Source of the DNA: SIG440 sp045646865
GTDB taxonomy: Bacteria; Bacillota; Clostridia; Monoglobales; Monoglobaceae
Direction: 5' to 3'
DNA length: 64,000 nt
Assembly (NCBI GenBank): GCA_045646865.1
Contig: JAZRLM010000015.1
Location: 104,188-168,187, forward strand
Made by a program: the position numbers and the translations under genes. The notes under the pieces were generated by a model that made no database searches, was not told where the DNA came from, and saw only the letters and a list, made by a program, of their open reading frames with translations. This document shows positions 1 to 8,782 of the stretch, one piece after another (the first letter of the stretch is position 1; each line of letters starts with the position of its first letter).

Positions 1-317
1 TGCTTTTGCTTTGTTCAGAGCCTTTAGAGCCATTGTCTCTTGTAAGAGCATATCCCATAGGGGTTATTTCAATGATAGACAACGGCAGAAATGATGAAAA
101 AATTATCGCCATTCCTTTTAATGACCCCACATACAACCAGTACACAGATATCGACCAGCTACCGCCCCATATTTTTGCGGAGATGCGACACTTCTTTACA
201 GTATACAAAAACCTTGAGCATAAAACTACTGCAGTTGATGAAGTCAAGGGCAGAGAAGAAGCGGTAAAAATTATTGACACCGCAATCTCGAACTATATTG
301 ATAATTTCTGTAAATAA
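1..317 (+). CDS. ppa: Inorganic pyrophosphatase, C-terminal part (cut by window edge)
   Basis: Hydrolyses pyrophosphate to two phosphates in the cytosol, pulling biosynthetic reactions forward. The visible ~104 residues match the C-terminal part of family I (Ppa-type) soluble pyrophosphatase: PIGVISMIDNG, then DEKIIAIPFNDP, then HFFTVYKNLE and an EAVKIIDTAI tail. The frame is open to the left edge, so the TTG at position 6 is not the real start and the N-terminal half with most metal ligands is outside the window. The stop is at 315-317; a truncated gene start follows 21 bases later. Confidence 0.9.
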   Translation, partial: LLLCSEPLEPLSLVRAYPIGVISMIDNGRNDEKIIAIPFNDPTYNQYTDIDQLPPHIFAEMRHFFTVYKNLEHKTTAVDEVKGREEAVKIIDTAISNYIDNFCK

Positions 318-338
318 TCAAATCCTAAGGAGCACAAA

Positions 339-395
339 ATGGACAAACTGAACTTCAGGCAAAGAGCAAAAGAGCTAAGACAGGGGGATAACTAA
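339..395 (+). pseudogene. Truncated gene start interrupted by REP-like repeats
   Basis: An AAGGAG ribosome site (327-332) correctly precedes an ATG at 339, giving MDKLNFRQRAKELR and then a stop after only 18 codons. The reading frame runs straight into the first repeat unit (AAGACAGGGG). I read this as the 5' end of a gene downstream of ppa whose body was lost or displaced when the repeats inserted. The 14 native residues are too few to identify the protein. Confidence 0.5.
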
Positions 396-466
396 GACAG
401 GGGAAAAGACAGGGGGACGGTTCGCTAAGACAGGGGTAAGACAGGGGGACGGTTCTATTGTCTTAA
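376..466. repeat. REP-like repeat cluster (TAAGACAGGGGGACGGTTC units)
   Basis: Four close copies of a unit containing AAGACAGGGG occur in about 90 bases; two continue as GGACGGTTC. The last copy is closed by an inverted terminus (TAAGACA ... TGTCTTA, ending at 466), so the unit can fold into a hairpin. Units of this type, with a GGGGACGGTTC core, are familiar as dispersed palindromes in clostridial genomes, where they are thought to be moved by Y1/RAYT transposases. No such transposase is in this window. Confidence 0.6.
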
Positions 467-469
467 TAA

Positions 470-775
470 GGTGGACACGAAAATCGCCCCGCTTCTGAAA
501 CTGAAACTGTTGACAATCCAATCAAATATGCCGGAGAATACTATGATGACGAGCTTGATATGATTTATCTCCGTGCAAGATACTACAATCCTCAAATCGG
601 CAGATTTACAAGTCTTGATATCGAAGAGGGCGAAATTTCTAATCCTCTTGATATGAACAGGTATGTGTATTGCAGGAATAATCCAATTAAGTATGTTGAC
701 CCTATGGGGATGTTTGTAATATCAACATCGGTTTTAGTTGGCATCTCTATTGGAGCTTTAGTTGGTGCAGTATAG
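470..775 (+). pseudogene. RHS-repeat-associated core domain fragment
   Basis: An open stretch with no upstream start encodes the typical RHS/YD core: KYAGEYYDDELDM, YLRARYYNPQIGRF, then NRYVYCRNNPIKYVDPMG, followed by a short hydrophobic tail (VLVGISIGALVGAV). Full RHS proteins run to more than 1000 residues, so this is only the end of one, left in front of a lost toxin tip. The ATG at 560 is internal to the homologous region and has no ribosome site. A further open stretch at 775-849 ends in KQHPELLNELLE and may be a frameshifted or unrelated remnant. Confidence 0.65.
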
Positions 776-1050
776 ATTCCTCCACCCTTGCCCAGTTAAA
801 GCTTTTCATTAAGCAACATCCTGAGTTATTGAATGAATTGCTTGAATAAAATTAAAGTTGTTGACAAGATGCAATTAATCTTTGGATATGACTATTTGTA
901 CCTAAACGAGTTAATTGATTTTATGTAGTTTTACCCCGTTTAGTTGGCAAATGTATGCAAAACACGCTTTAAGGCTAAAAAATAAGATTTATTTGTAGGC
1001 AAAATATACACTAAATTGTATAATTATAAACGTTTACAGAACAAAAATTA
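776..1050. other. Gene-free AT-rich spacer
   Basis: Between the RHS remnant and the tRNA terminator I see no credible gene. The only trace is the short open stretch ending at 849 (KQHPELLNELLE then stop), which has neither a start codon nor a ribosome site. Confidence 0.5.
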
Positions 1051-1085
1051 ACCACCGAAAACGAATATGTTTTCGGTGGTTTTTG
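1051..1085. terminator. Hairpin terminator beside tRNA-Arg
   Basis: ACCACCGAAAAC and GTTTTCGGTGGT form a 12-bp stem around a six-base loop. It is followed by TTTTT on the plus strand and by TAATTTTT on the minus strand, so it can serve the minus-strand tRNA just upstream. Confidence 0.75.
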
Positions 1086-1087
1086 GC

Positions 1088-1160
1088 GTCCCAGATAGGA
1101 ATCGAACCTACGGCGTTTCGCTTAGGAGGCGAACCCTCTATCCTACTGAGGTACTGGGAC
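1088..1160 (-). tRNA. tRNA-Arg (anticodon CCU)
   Basis: Read on the minus strand, a complete 73-nt cloverleaf is visible. The acceptor stem is GTCCCAG/CTGGGAC, the anticodon stem is TTCGC/GCGAA around loop CTCCTAA (anticodon CCT), and the T-arm contains GGTTCGATTCC. CCA is not encoded. It decodes the AGG arginine codon. Confidence 0.93.
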
Positions 1161-1380
1161 ATGTATAAATATTAACTTTAATTGAATATCAGGCGAACGT
1201 CACACCTTCCGCTTAGGAGGGGCTTGTGTATTATGAGCGAAGGGAATAACAAGGTTCGCTCAGCCGTCAAAATCTTTGATTTTGCTAACGGCGTGCGGTT
1301 CTTATATCCATTTAACTATGCGGGCATATTAAACCACCTAATGAGTATACCACATTGCAAACAATTCTGCAAGTATAAAT
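1161..1380. other. Gene-free region with short palindromes
   Basis: No gene is seen. An 11-mer at about 1211-1221 (CGCTTAGGAGG) repeats the anticodon-loop region of the neighbouring tRNA-Arg but lacks the rest of the molecule. An imperfect palindrome with core AAAATC/GATTTT lies around 1265-1292 and could end minus-strand transcription from hemW. Confidence 0.35.
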
Positions 1381-2499
1381 TTAAACAAAATCGGCAAGTA
1401 TTATATTGCTTACGAAAAAGCCTTTATCAGAGAATCGAATTTGCCCGTTTTCCCTAATTAAAAATTCTGTTTTTGTGTATTTCTCTATTTGCTTTTCAAA
1501 AACTTCATCAATGTTCAAGTTAAATCTGTTTTGAAACTCTTTTTCTGATATTCCGTTTTCAAGGCGCAAGCCCAAAAACACAAATTCACTCATTTTGTCA
1601 AAGTCGGATAGTTCTTCACAATAAACTTCTGCACTTGCTTTCTTTTTGATGGCCTCAATATATTCTTCTATATCCAACTCATTTGAAAACCTGACTCCAT
1701 CAGCACATGAAAATGCTCCTGCACCAAAGCCAATAAAGTCGTCACACTTCCAATACTTTAGGTTATGATGCGATTCAAAACCCACTTTTGCGAAATTTGA
1801 TATTTCATAACGGTTGTATCCTCCGCCACCCAAAATCTGTACTACCTTCTCATACATATCAGCCACCATATCATCATCGGGCAAATTTAATTTTACATTC
1901 GCAAATGGCGTACCTTCCTCAATCTTCAATGCATATGCCGAAATATGCTCGGGATTGAACTTAATTGCAGATTTCAGAGTTTCTGTCCAATTATCCATAG
2001 TCTGGTCAGGCAAACCATACATAAGGTCAAGAGAGATATTGTTAAACCCTGCCTTGCGTGCATTATGAAAAGATTTATCAAAATCCTCAAATGTATGTAT
2101 TCTGCCCAATGCCTTTAAACAACCGTTATCTGCCGACTGCAGACCTATGCTCAGACGATTTATTCCACCATTATATAATTCACACAATTCATTGTAGCCA
2201 ACTGTACCGGGATTGCATTCTGTTGTAATCTCCATATTTGAACATTGTTCAAAATTATTCTTAATTGTATCAAGCACTTTACGGATATATTTAGCATCAA
2301 CAGCCGTTGGGGTTCCACCGCCAAAGTATATGGTATCAACTGCACCGGTATATTTTTTTGACATCAACTCTATTTCCCGATTTAATGCATCAAAATAGGG
2401 CTCTATCAGTCCTTCTTTCCCTGCATAGGAATTGAAATCGCAGTATCCGCACTTTGATTTGCAAAAAGGAATATGAATATAGAGCCCTAAGGTTTTCAT
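1381..2499 (-). CDS. hemW: Radical SAM haem chaperone HemW-type protein
   Basis: 372 aa. The N-terminus has the radical-SAM cluster motif C13-K-S-K-C17-G-Y-C20 after YIHIPF, then GGGTPTA (SAM binding), RLSIGLQS and the family motif DLMYGLPDQT. These identify the HemN/HemW group. The extra Cys after CxxxCxxC that is characteristic of true coproporphyrinogen oxidase HemN is absent, which favours HemW, a haem-binding protein thought to insert haem into respiratory enzymes. It is preceded by a GGAG ribosome site and starts 16 bases after the lepA stop, a common clostridial pairing. Confidence 0.88.
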   Translation of the reverse strand: MKTLGLYIHIPFCKSKCGYCDFNSYAGKEGLIEPYFDALNREIELMSKKYTGAVDTIYFGGGTPTAVDAKYIRKVLDTIKNNFEQCSNMEITTECNPGTVGYNELCELYNGGINRLSIGLQSADNGCLKALGRIHTFEDFDKSFHNARKAGFNNISLDLMYGLPDQTMDNWTETLKSAIKFNPEHISAYALKIEEGTPFANVKLNLPDDDMVADMYEKVVQILGGGGYNRYEISNFAKVGFESHHNLKYWKCDDFIGFGAGAFSCADGVRFSNELDIEEYIEAIKKKASAEVYCEELSDFDKMSEFVFLGLRLENGISEKEFQNRFNLNIDEVFEKQIEKYTKTEFLIRENGQIRFSDKGFFVSNIILADFV

Positions 2500-2515
2500 T
2501 ATTTTTCTCCAATCT

Positions 2516-4321
2516 TTAGTCCAGCTTTAAAACTGACATAAATGCCTCCTGAGGCACCTCAACCGAGCCTACCTGACGCATACGCTTTTTACCCTCTTTC
2601 TGCTTTTCAAGCAGTTTCTTCTTTCGGGTAATATCGCCACCGTAACACTTTGCAAGAACATCCTTGCGCATTGCACGAACTGTTTCACGGGCAATAATTT
2701 TGCTACCGATTGCCGCCTGAATGGGAATTTCAAAAAGCTGACGAGGAATTGAATCCTTGAGCTTTTCGGCAATACGTCTGCCACGGGCATAGGCGCTGTC
2801 TTTATGAACAATGAACGACAGAGCATCAACCATATCGCCGTTAAGCAGAATGTCAAGCTTAACAAGCTCTGACTTCTGATAATTCTTCATCTCATAGTCG
2901 AAAGACGCATAACCTCTTGTTCTCGATTTAAGTGCATCAAAAAAATCATATATAATTTCATTAAGCGGCAGTTCATACTGCAGGGTTACACGGTTCTGGT
3001 CAAGATAAGTCATATCAACATATGTGCCCCTGCGTTCCTGACAAAGCTCCATTATGCTGCCCACAAATTCCTTTGGGGTCATTATGTTTGCCGCAACAAT
3101 AGGTTCGGTCATATGGTCAATTTCCTGAGGTTCAGGAAGGTTTGTGGGGTTTGATATGGTTATCATTGTTCCGTCTGTTTTAAACACCTGATATTCAACC
3201 GAAGGTGCCGTGGTAACAAGGTCAAGATTATATTCTCTCTCTAACCGTTCCTGAATAATTTCCATATGCAAAAGACCCAAGAATCCGCATCTGAAACCAA
3301 AGCCCAGTGCAACCGATGTTTCAGCATCAAACTGAAGTGCCGCATCATTAAGCTGAAGTTTTTCAAGAGCATCGCGAAGATCGTTGTATCTTGCGCCGTC
3401 TGCAGGATAAACACCCGAATATACCATTGGCTGAACATCCTTGTAGCCGGGAAGGGCCTCGGTAGCACTTTTTTCAACAGTTGTTACCGTATCACCGACA
3501 CGGACATCACGAACATTTTTAATGCTTGCCGCAATATATCCAACCTCGCCTGCCTTGATTTCCTTAGCAGGGAGCATACCCATAGGATTAAGATAGCCAA
3601 CCTCCACAACATCAAAGGTACTGCCTGTTGCCATCATCTTAATAAGGTCACCGGTTTTCACCTTGCCGTCCATAACACGGACATAAGCAATTACACCTTT
3701 ATAGCTGTCATAATATGAGTCAAAAATCAACGCCTTAAGTGGTGCGCTCTCGTCACCCTGGGGTGCAGGAACAGACTCAACAATTCTTTCAAGCACAGCT
3801 TCGATATTTATGCCATTTTTCGCCGAAATACAGGGTGCGTTTTGTGCCTCGATACCGATAACATCCTCAATCTCCTGCTTTACAACATCAGGCTGAGCAG
3901 AAGGAAGGTCAATCTTGTTAATAACAGGAACAAGCTCAAGGTCGTGTTCAAGGGCAAGATAGGTATTACCCAAGGTCTGCGCCTCGATTCCCTGAGCTGC
4001 ATCAACTATCAGAACTGCTCCCTCGCAAGCCGCAAGACTACGTGAAACCTCGTAGTTGAAGTCAACGTGTCCGGGAGTGTCAATCAGGTTGAGAACATAC
4101 TGCTGTCCATCCTTGGCAGAATATAAAAGACGTACTGCACGGGCTTTGATGGTTATGCCTCTCTCCTTTTCAAGGTCCATATTATCAAGAACCTGATCCT
4201 GCATTTCACGGTTGGTAAGAGCTCCCGTCAATTCAAGAAGACGGTCAGCCAGCGTTGACTTTCCGTGATCAATATGTGCAATAATTGAAAAATTGCGAAT
4301 GTTGCTTTGGTATTCGTTCAT
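2516..4321 (-). CDS. lepA: Elongation factor 4 (LepA), ribosomal back-translocase GTPase
   Basis: 601 aa from the ATG at 4321, where GGAAGGAG (4327-4334) lies 5 bases upstream; the frame is open 33 codons further up but without homology. The GTPase box AHIDHGKST (residues ~15-23), DTPGHVDF and NKID are present, followed by EF-G-like domains and the LepA C-terminal domain (GGDITRKKKLLEKQKEGKKR, then QEAFMSVL). It binds the ribosome and helps recover stalled or mistranslocated complexes. It is co-transcribed with hemW downstream. Confidence 0.95.
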   Translation of the reverse strand: MNEYQSNIRNFSIIAHIDHGKSTLADRLLELTGALTNREMQDQVLDNMDLEKERGITIKARAVRLLYSAKDGQQYVLNLIDTPGHVDFNYEVSRSLAACEGAVLIVDAAQGIEAQTLGNTYLALEHDLELVPVINKIDLPSAQPDVVKQEIEDVIGIEAQNAPCISAKNGINIEAVLERIVESVPAPQGDESAPLKALIFDSYYDSYKGVIAYVRVMDGKVKTGDLIKMMATGSTFDVVEVGYLNPMGMLPAKEIKAGEVGYIAASIKNVRDVRVGDTVTTVEKSATEALPGYKDVQPMVYSGVYPADGARYNDLRDALEKLQLNDAALQFDAETSVALGFGFRCGFLGLLHMEIIQERLEREYNLDLVTTAPSVEYQVFKTDGTMITISNPTNLPEPQEIDHMTEPIVAANIMTPKEFVGSIMELCQERRGTYVDMTYLDQNRVTLQYELPLNEIIYDFFDALKSRTRGYASFDYEMKNYQKSELVKLDILLNGDMVDALSFIVHKDSAYARGRRIAEKLKDSIPRQLFEIPIQAAIGSKIIARETVRAMRKDVLAKCYGGDITRKKKLLEKQKEGKKRMRQVGSVEVPQEAFMSVLKLD

Positions 4322-4367
4322 TGAAACTCCTTCCACCGCGGTTAGCGGTTCCTTAGTCCTGTTTATG

Positions 4368-5381
4368 TTATGCGTTAAATCCGTTGGGGTTATTCTGTTG
4401 CCATCTCCAGGTATCGGCACACATATCCTCTAAATTCTTCTTTGCCTCAAAGCCGATTTCTTCCTTAGCCTTCTTGGGGTCAGCATAGCAGGCATCAATA
4501 TCGCCGGGACGTCTTGCCTCGATTTTGTAGTCAAGCTCTCTGCCGCAGGCCTTGCCAAATGCCTTTATCATATCAAGCACGCTGTAACCGTGGCCTGTAC
4601 CAAGGTTATATGTAACAACACCAACATGGTTTTCAATCTTTTTAAGTGCGCAAAGATGACCGTCCGCAAGGTCGATAACGTGAATATAATCACGAACGCC
4701 AGTGCCGTCTGGGGTATCATAATCGTTGCCGAATACGTGAACATAATCACGCTTGCCCACCGCAACCTGAGAAATATAGGGCATAAGGTTGTTGGGTATA
4801 CCACGTGGGTCTTCGCCTATAAGGCCGCTTTCGTGAGCACCAACGGGATTGAAGTAACGAAGGATAGCAATATCCCATTCGCTGTCTGCAACCGCAAGGT
4901 CACGAAGAATTTCTTCAATCATAAGCTTTGTTCTGCCATAGGGGTTTGTGCAGGAAAGGGGGAAATCTTCGCAGATGGGTACAGTATGCGGCTTGCCATA
5001 AACGGTTGCCGAAGAACTGAACACCAGCTTTTTAACCCCGTAAAGTCTCATAAGCTCGCAAAGATTGATTGTGCTGTAAAGGTTATTGTGATAATATGCC
5101 AAAGGCATTGCCACAGATTCGCCCACAGCCTTGAGCCCTGCAAAGTGAATAACCGCATCAAACTTGTTTTCTTTGAAAACAAGCTCAAATTCGTCCTTAT
5201 CCACCATATCTGTTTTATAGAACTTGAAGTCCTTGCCTGTAATCTTTTTAACACGGTTTAAAGATTCTTCGCTGCTGTTTGAAAGATTGTCAACAACAGT
5301 AACCTCATAGCCTGCATTGAGAAGCTGAACGCAGGTGTGGCTTCCGATATATCCTGCACCGCCTGTAACTAAAATATGCAT
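4368..5381 (-). CDS. galE: UDP-glucose 4-epimerase
   Basis: 337 aa. Interconverts UDP-glucose and UDP-galactose with bound NAD. The Rossmann motif GGAGYIGSH is at residues 7-15, the catalytic Ser lies in FSSSATVYG and the catalytic Tyr/Lys pair in PYGRTK; the C-terminal GARRPGDIDACYAD is typical of GalE. The ATG at 5381 has GGAGGTAAT directly upstream and matches the family N-terminus (MHILVTGG); the longer frame adds 20 non-homologous residues. It lies 46 bases upstream of lepA on the same strand. Confidence 0.95.
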   Translation of the reverse strand: MHILVTGGAGYIGSHTCVQLLNAGYEVTVVDNLSNSSEESLNRVKKITGKDFKFYKTDMVDKDEFELVFKENKFDAVIHFAGLKAVGESVAMPLAYYHNNLYSTINLCELMRLYGVKKLVFSSSATVYGKPHTVPICEDFPLSCTNPYGRTKLMIEEILRDLAVADSEWDIAILRYFNPVGAHESGLIGEDPRGIPNNLMPYISQVAVGKRDYVHVFGNDYDTPDGTGVRDYIHVIDLADGHLCALKKIENHVGVVTYNLGTGHGYSVLDMIKAFGKACGRELDYKIEARRPGDIDACYADPKKAKEEIGFEAKKNLEDMCADTWRWQQNNPNGFNA

Positions 5382-5481
5382 AAAATTACCTCCATTCTGT
5401 CGATATTTCAACAGATTTATTTTGAAATTATATTTTAACATAGTTTTACCAATTTTTCAAGTGTTTTATCACAAAATTCAA

Positions 5482-5506
5482 AGGAGGCAGAAACTCTGCC
5501 CCCTCG
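5482..5506 (-). terminator. Terminator of the dnaG-rpoD operon
   Basis: On the minus strand, directly after the rpoD stop, GGCAGA and TCTGCC pair around a three-base loop with a G-rich/C-rich extension, followed by a T-rich tail (TTTGAATTTTG). Confidence 0.6.
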
Positions 5507-5516
5507 CATGTTATAA

Positions 5517-6659
5517 TTATTCAAGATAATCTTTCAATTTCTTACTACGGCTTGGATGTCTGAGCTTGCGAAGAGCCTTTGCCTCGATCTGACGAATTCT
5601 TTCACGGGTTACGTTAAATTCCTTACCAACCTCTTCAAGAGTTCTTGCTCTGCCATTGTCAAGACCAAAGCGCAGACGAAGAACCTTTTCCTCTCGGGGA
5701 GTAAGGGTGCCAAGCACGTCAACAAGCTGTTCCTTAAGCAGTCTGAAGGTTGCCGCATCCTGAGGTGCGGGGGTTTCGTTGTCCTGAATGAAATCCTGCA
5801 AAGAGCTGTCTTCTTCTTCACCGATAGGTGTTTCCAGAGATACGGGCTCCTGTGCAATTTTCATAATTTCGCCAACCTTATCGATAGGCATATTAAGTTC
5901 TTTTGCAACCTCCTCGGGCAGAGGGTCACGACCCAGTTCCTGAACAAGCTGACGGGTTACACGGATAAATTTATTTATTGTTTCAACCATATGAACGGGA
6001 ATTCTGATTGTTCTTGCCTGGTCAGCAATCGCACGGGTAATTGCCTGCCTGATCCACCATGTAGCATAAGTACTGAATTTATAACCCTTTGTATAGTCAA
6101 ACTTTTCAACCGCCTTAATAAGACCAAGGTTACCCTCCTGAATAAGGTCAAGGAATAACATTCCTCGGCCAACATATCTTTTTGCTATACTTACAACAAG
6201 ACGAAGGTTAGCTTCGGCAAGACGGTGCTTTGCATCAAGGTCGCCATCTGCCATTCTTTGTGCAAGGTCTGCCTCCTCCTGTCCGGAAAGAAGGGGTACC
6301 TTACCGATTTCCTTAAGGTACATACGCACAGGGTCATCAATGCTGACGCTGTCGGGAACAGACAGGTCTGCAAGCTCGTCCTCACTGATTTCGAAATCAT
6401 CATCGGGCTCTTCAAGTTCGGGAATTTCGTCACCGAAATTACCAACAATTTCAATGCCCTGCTTTTCAATCAAGTCATAGATTCTTTCAATCTGGTCGGG
6501 GTCCATTTCAACCACTTCAAGCTTTGCGGAAATATCACCCATGGTAAGCTCGCCCTGCTTTTTGCCAAGCTCCAAAAGCTCCTGAACCGCTTGCTTTTGC
6601 ATTTCCTTTGAAACGGTCTTTTTTGTTTCTTCTGCCTTTTCGGTATTCTTATTGCTCAT
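5517..6659 (-). CDS. rpoD: Primary RNA polymerase sigma factor (SigA/RpoD)
   Basis: 380 aa, the usual size for a clostridial housekeeping sigma factor. Region 1.1-like acidic N-terminus, region 1.2 (DPVRMYLKEIG), region 2 (NLRLVVSIAKRY, DLIQEGNLGLIKAVEKFDY, then FSTYATWWIRQAI), region 3 and region 4 (LTPREEKVLRLRFG and the helix-turn-helix TLEEVGKEFNVTRERIRQIE) are all intact. It recognises TTGACA/TATAAT promoters like those seen across this window. It follows dnaG by 15 bases, the conserved macromolecular-synthesis arrangement. Confidence 0.97.
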   Translation of the reverse strand: MSNKNTEKAEETKKTVSKEMQKQAVQELLELGKKQGELTMGDISAKLEVVEMDPDQIERIYDLIEKQGIEIVGNFGDEIPELEEPDDDFEISEDELADLSVPDSVSIDDPVRMYLKEIGKVPLLSGQEEADLAQRMADGDLDAKHRLAEANLRLVVSIAKRYVGRGMLFLDLIQEGNLGLIKAVEKFDYTKGYKFSTYATWWIRQAITRAIADQARTIRIPVHMVETINKFIRVTRQLVQELGRDPLPEEVAKELNMPIDKVGEIMKIAQEPVSLETPIGEEEDSSLQDFIQDNETPAPQDAATFRLLKEQLVDVLGTLTPREEKVLRLRFGLDNGRARTLEEVGKEFNVTRERIRQIEAKALRKLRHPSRSKKLKDYLE

Positions 6660-6674
6660 CTTTTCTTCGCCTTT

Positions 6675-8465
6675 CTACTTTTTTTCCTTTTTTAATCTGT
6701 CCATTATCTCCTGCAGCCGTGCCGCATCGCCGCCCTGTGCGGTAGCCGCATCTGCCTTTTTTGTTTTGTAATCAAGAACAATCTTCAGCGGCATCTTTAC
6801 CGCCTCGGCCTTGTTGTCAACATTTTTATCATCCGAAAGAATTTCGGATACCGCTCCCAAATCGCCCTCGTCAAACTGCGATATAACGGTTACGGGATTT
6901 AATCTCTCGCCTTTGCTTAAGGTATCAAAGATTATTTTAGCCAATCTTTGGTGCAGCCCTTCTGAAAAATCTTCGGGGGACAGCTTGTCCTTTACTTCCT
7001 TAAAGATTTCCTTTTCGGAAATCAGGTTAAGTAAAAGCTTTTCGGCATTGTAAAGCCGCATTTTGTCAAGGTCTGACCGTCCGCCCGTTCGAGCCTCAAA
7101 GTCACGTTTTTCCTGACGGATATCACGGTTTCGGTCAATTGCCTTCTTTTTCCGCAGATAGTCATCCACCTGCGCCTGAATACTTTCAGGAGAAATATCA
7201 ATGCTTCGGGCACATCTTTTTATATATACCTCGCGCTCCACATCGCTTTTTATCCCTGCCATAACCTTAGCAACCTGTTCAACAAATTCTATCTTTGCAA
7301 CAGGGTCCTCAAGATTAAATTTTTTCTCAATATTATGGACTTTATACTCTATAAAGCTCTCGGCATTTTCAACCAGAAGCTGAAACATCTCCGCACCCTT
7401 GGTCTTAATATATTCGTCGGGGTCTTTGCTGTCGGTTATTTTTAAAACCTTGGTCTTTATATCCGCTTCACGAAGGATTTCACCTGCACGGTCGGTTGCC
7501 TTTTGCCCTGCCTCGTCGGCGTCGTAACACAGAACAACCTTATCAGCATACCGTTTTATCAATTCTGCCTGCTGAGGGGTGAATGCCGTACCCAAGGATG
7601 CAACCGCATTGTCAAATCCGCTTTGGTGGAGGGATATAACATCCATATAACCTTCCATTGCCAAAATCTGCCCCGCATTGGAATTTTTTGCCTTGTTCAT
7701 TGCAAACAGATTTTCTTTTTTCTGAAATATCAATGTTTCGGGAGAGTTTAGGTATTTGGGGGCATTGTCCTTATCCTTGAGAATTCTGCCGCCAAAACCG
7801 ATTACATTCCCACGCAAATCAACAATTGGGAACATAACTCTGTCACGGAACTTATCAAAGCAGGTGCCGTTGTTATCACGTTTAACCGCAAGACCAACCT
7901 CCACAAGTTCTCCCTCGGAATAGCCTTTGGTCTTCATATAATCAATCAGGGCCGACCACGAATCAGGTGCGTATCCAAGCCCAAAACTCTTTATGGTGAA
8001 GTTAAGCAGCTTTCTGTCCTTGAGATAATCCAGTGCAAACTTATTCTCGGGTGCTATCAGCTGATTAAAGAAGAATCGAGCCGCCTCGGCATTCATTTCA
8101 TACATCCGCTTTTTCTTTTCGTGTATCTGCGCCGCACGATTTTTCTCGGCAGCGCTGCGATAATCGGGAACGGGAACTCCCGCACGTTCTGCCAGAAGCT
8201 TTACCGCCTCCATAAAATCAAGATTTTCCTTTGCCATTATAAAGTTAATGACCGTTCCTCCTGCGCCACATCCGAAGCAATGAAACAACTGCTTGTCCGT
8301 CGATACCGAAAATGATGGCGTCTTTTTATCATTATGCAAAGGGCAAAGAGCCTGAAAACGATTTCCTACACGTTTAAGTGTTACATAACGCGAAATAAGG
8401 TCAACAATATCATTCTTCTGTACAACCTCGTCAATAAAATCCTGAAAATCTACCGACTGATTCAA
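6675..8465 (-). CDS. dnaG: DNA primase
   Basis: 596 aa. Synthesises RNA primers for replication. The CHC2 zinc finger is C41-P-L-H44 with C63-x-x-C66, the TOPRIM core includes ME-GYMDVISL and YDADEAGQKA, and a C-terminal DnaB-binding region follows the linker. The start is a TTG at 8463-8465 preceded by GGTGGTGAG; the sequence MNQSVDFQDFIDEV fits the family N-terminus and no better ATG exists. First gene of the dnaG-rpoD operon. Confidence 0.96.
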   Translation of the reverse strand: MNQSVDFQDFIDEVVQKNDIVDLISRYVTLKRVGNRFQALCPLHNDKKTPSFSVSTDKQLFHCFGCGAGGTVINFIMAKENLDFMEAVKLLAERAGVPVPDYRSAAEKNRAAQIHEKKKRMYEMNAEAARFFFNQLIAPENKFALDYLKDRKLLNFTIKSFGLGYAPDSWSALIDYMKTKGYSEGELVEVGLAVKRDNNGTCFDKFRDRVMFPIVDLRGNVIGFGGRILKDKDNAPKYLNSPETLIFQKKENLFAMNKAKNSNAGQILAMEGYMDVISLHQSGFDNAVASLGTAFTPQQAELIKRYADKVVLCYDADEAGQKATDRAGEILREADIKTKVLKITDSKDPDEYIKTKGAEMFQLLVENAESFIEYKVHNIEKKFNLEDPVAKIEFVEQVAKVMAGIKSDVEREVYIKRCARSIDISPESIQAQVDDYLRKKKAIDRNRDIRQEKRDFEARTGGRSDLDKMRLYNAEKLLLNLISEKEIFKEVKDKLSPEDFSEGLHQRLAKIIFDTLSKGERLNPVTVISQFDEGDLGAVSEILSDDKNVDNKAEAVKMPLKIVLDYKTKKADAATAQGGDAARLQEIMDRLKKEKK

Positions 8466-8685
8466 ACTCTCACCACCTTCGTATATTTCTTTAATTCGAC
8501 AAAAAGTTGCTATCTCCTTTATTATTTTTGAACAAAGCGCCTACGCCGTTTGCCGCAGGCGGCGGTCGTAGCATTTACGCTTTGTTTGCCCATGTGCATT
8601 TCGGCAAAGCCGAAAAAGTATACTTTATTGTAGAAAAACATAGTTTTTCCTATTATAACCGTTGCTCTCGCATCTCAATCCCACC

Positions 8686-8711
8686 TAAAAATGTGCCACC
8701 GGCACATTTTT
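8686..8711. terminator. Perfect GTGCC/GGCAC hairpin
   Basis: AAAAATGTGCC and GGCACATTTTT form an 11-bp stem around a very short loop. A-run on one side and T-run on the other make it a possible bidirectional terminator, though no gene ends immediately beside it. Confidence 0.5.
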
Positions 8712-8739
8712 CACGGTGTGACGGGCAATCAAATCATGT

Positions 8740-8780
8740 TTTTATATAATAGGAAATATACAATTTCCTATTATATAAAA
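8740..8780 (-). terminator. AT-rich hairpin after dgt
   Basis: An 18-bp perfect inverted repeat (TTTTATATAATAGGAAAT and its complement, five-base loop) begins two bases after the dgt stop. It is AT-rich but long; most likely the dgt transcription terminator. Confidence 0.6.
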
Positions 8781-8782
8781 TA

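Larger units (their letters stand above)
8466..8782. other. Gene-free region rich in palindromes
   Basis: Contains a nested palindrome at 8533-8584 (outer arms CAAAGCG/CGCTTTG, inner CTACG/CGTAG, tip GCCGCAGGCGGC), a TTCGGC/GCCGAA hairpin near 8610-8625, a perfect AAAAATGTGCC/GGCACATTTTT hairpin at 8686-8711 and the dgt terminator at 8740-8780. No coding capacity is convincing. The dnaG promoter should lie here on the minus strand. Confidence 0.5.

Noticed and set aside
1205..1225. Second tRNA-Arg-like anticodon loop (CGCTTAGGAGG)
   Set aside because: Only an 11-base match; no acceptor, D or T arm around it.
1182..1457. Open frame between tRNA-Arg and hemW
   Set aside because: Runs into the hemW 3' end on the opposite strand, and no motif is recognisable; it looks like non-coding DNA.
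3266..3718. Open frame on the plus strand opposite lepA
   Set aside because: Shadow frame; lepA is intact and strongly matched on the other strand.
4590..5261. Long open frame on the plus strand opposite galE
   Set aside because: Antisense shadow of galE; no ribosome site, Cys/Asn-rich translation with no family resemblance.
5556..6158. 200-codon open frame opposite rpoD
   Set aside because: Shadow of the well-conserved sigma factor; no ribosome site or domain.
8507..8749. 80-codon open frame between dnaG and dgt
   Set aside because: Consists of palindromes and terminator hairpins; no ribosome site.
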